Below, in pieces: positions 13,481-13,494 of a stretch of 13,494 nt of DNA. The translations under genes and the position numbers were made by a program. The notes beneath the pieces are model-generated. The model saw only the letters and a list, made by a program, of their open reading frames with translations. It made no database searches and was not told the DNA's origin. How positions within the stretch are numbered: the stretch's first letter is position 1; the number at the start of each line of letters is the position of its first letter. This DNA is from an uncultured Eubacteriales bacterium (lineage in GTDB: Bacteria > Bacillota > Clostridia > Oscillospirales > CAG-382), in NCBI GenBank assembly GCA_900546385.1, contig URCT01000071.1, positions 1-13,494 of the forward strand. Reading direction: 5' to 3'.

Positions 13481-13494
13481 AAGGCTTTTTTGTC

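Overview
The window looks like part of a chromosome from a gut-type member of the Clostridia (Bacillota), perhaps Oscillospirales or a relative. This rests on the MBOAT/DHHW/DUF4358 gene set, a WYL regulator, consensus sigma-A promoters with AGGAGG-type ribosome binding sites, and the style of the str operon. No rRNA, tRNA, transposase, integrase or CRISPR array is visible, and the lineage assignment is inference.

Layout. (1) Positions 1-1496, minus strand: the str operon, rpsL-rpsG-fusA, with fusA running off the left edge, driven by a perfect TTGACA-17-TATAAT promoter. rpoC does not lie next to rpsL. S12 carries Arg where E. coli Lys88, a streptomycin-resistance position, normally lies. The rpsL-rpsG gap holds two hairpins. 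(2) Positions 1615-6344, minus strand: a five-gene block in the order ECF sigma factor, membrane-anchored anti-sigma-like protein, DUF4358 lipoprotein, MBOAT O-acetyltransferase (AlgI-like) and DHHW/AlgJ-like SGNH protein. A terminator-like hairpin separates the lipoprotein from the MBOAT gene. I read the block as a stress-controlled system that O-acetylates a surface polymer. (3) Positions 6345-9493, plus strand: a densely structured intergenic region, then a 985-residue GH99/WbsX-like protein with beta-sandwich modules and a copper-amine-oxidase-N-like C-terminus, yet no signal peptide. (4) Positions 9528-10071: a small secreted protein with a strong promoter and its own terminator. (5) Positions 10072-10223: a short repeat-rich spacer. 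(6) Positions 10224-12711: divergent WYL regulator and MATE exporter genes whose -35 boxes lie either side of a perfect 11-bp dyad, followed by a bidirectional terminator. (7) Positions 12718-13347, minus strand: a GmhA-like phosphoheptose isomerase. (8) Positions 13367-13480: an array of six tandem short hairpins.

How it fits together. Regions 2, 3 and 7 all suggest investment in surface glycans: O-acetylation, glycan processing and heptose precursors. Region 6 is a self-contained regulator/exporter pair. The strongest leads are the sigma-controlled acetylation block, the WYL/MATE dyad and the tandem hairpin array. All functional statements come from motif recognition by eye; no database search was run.
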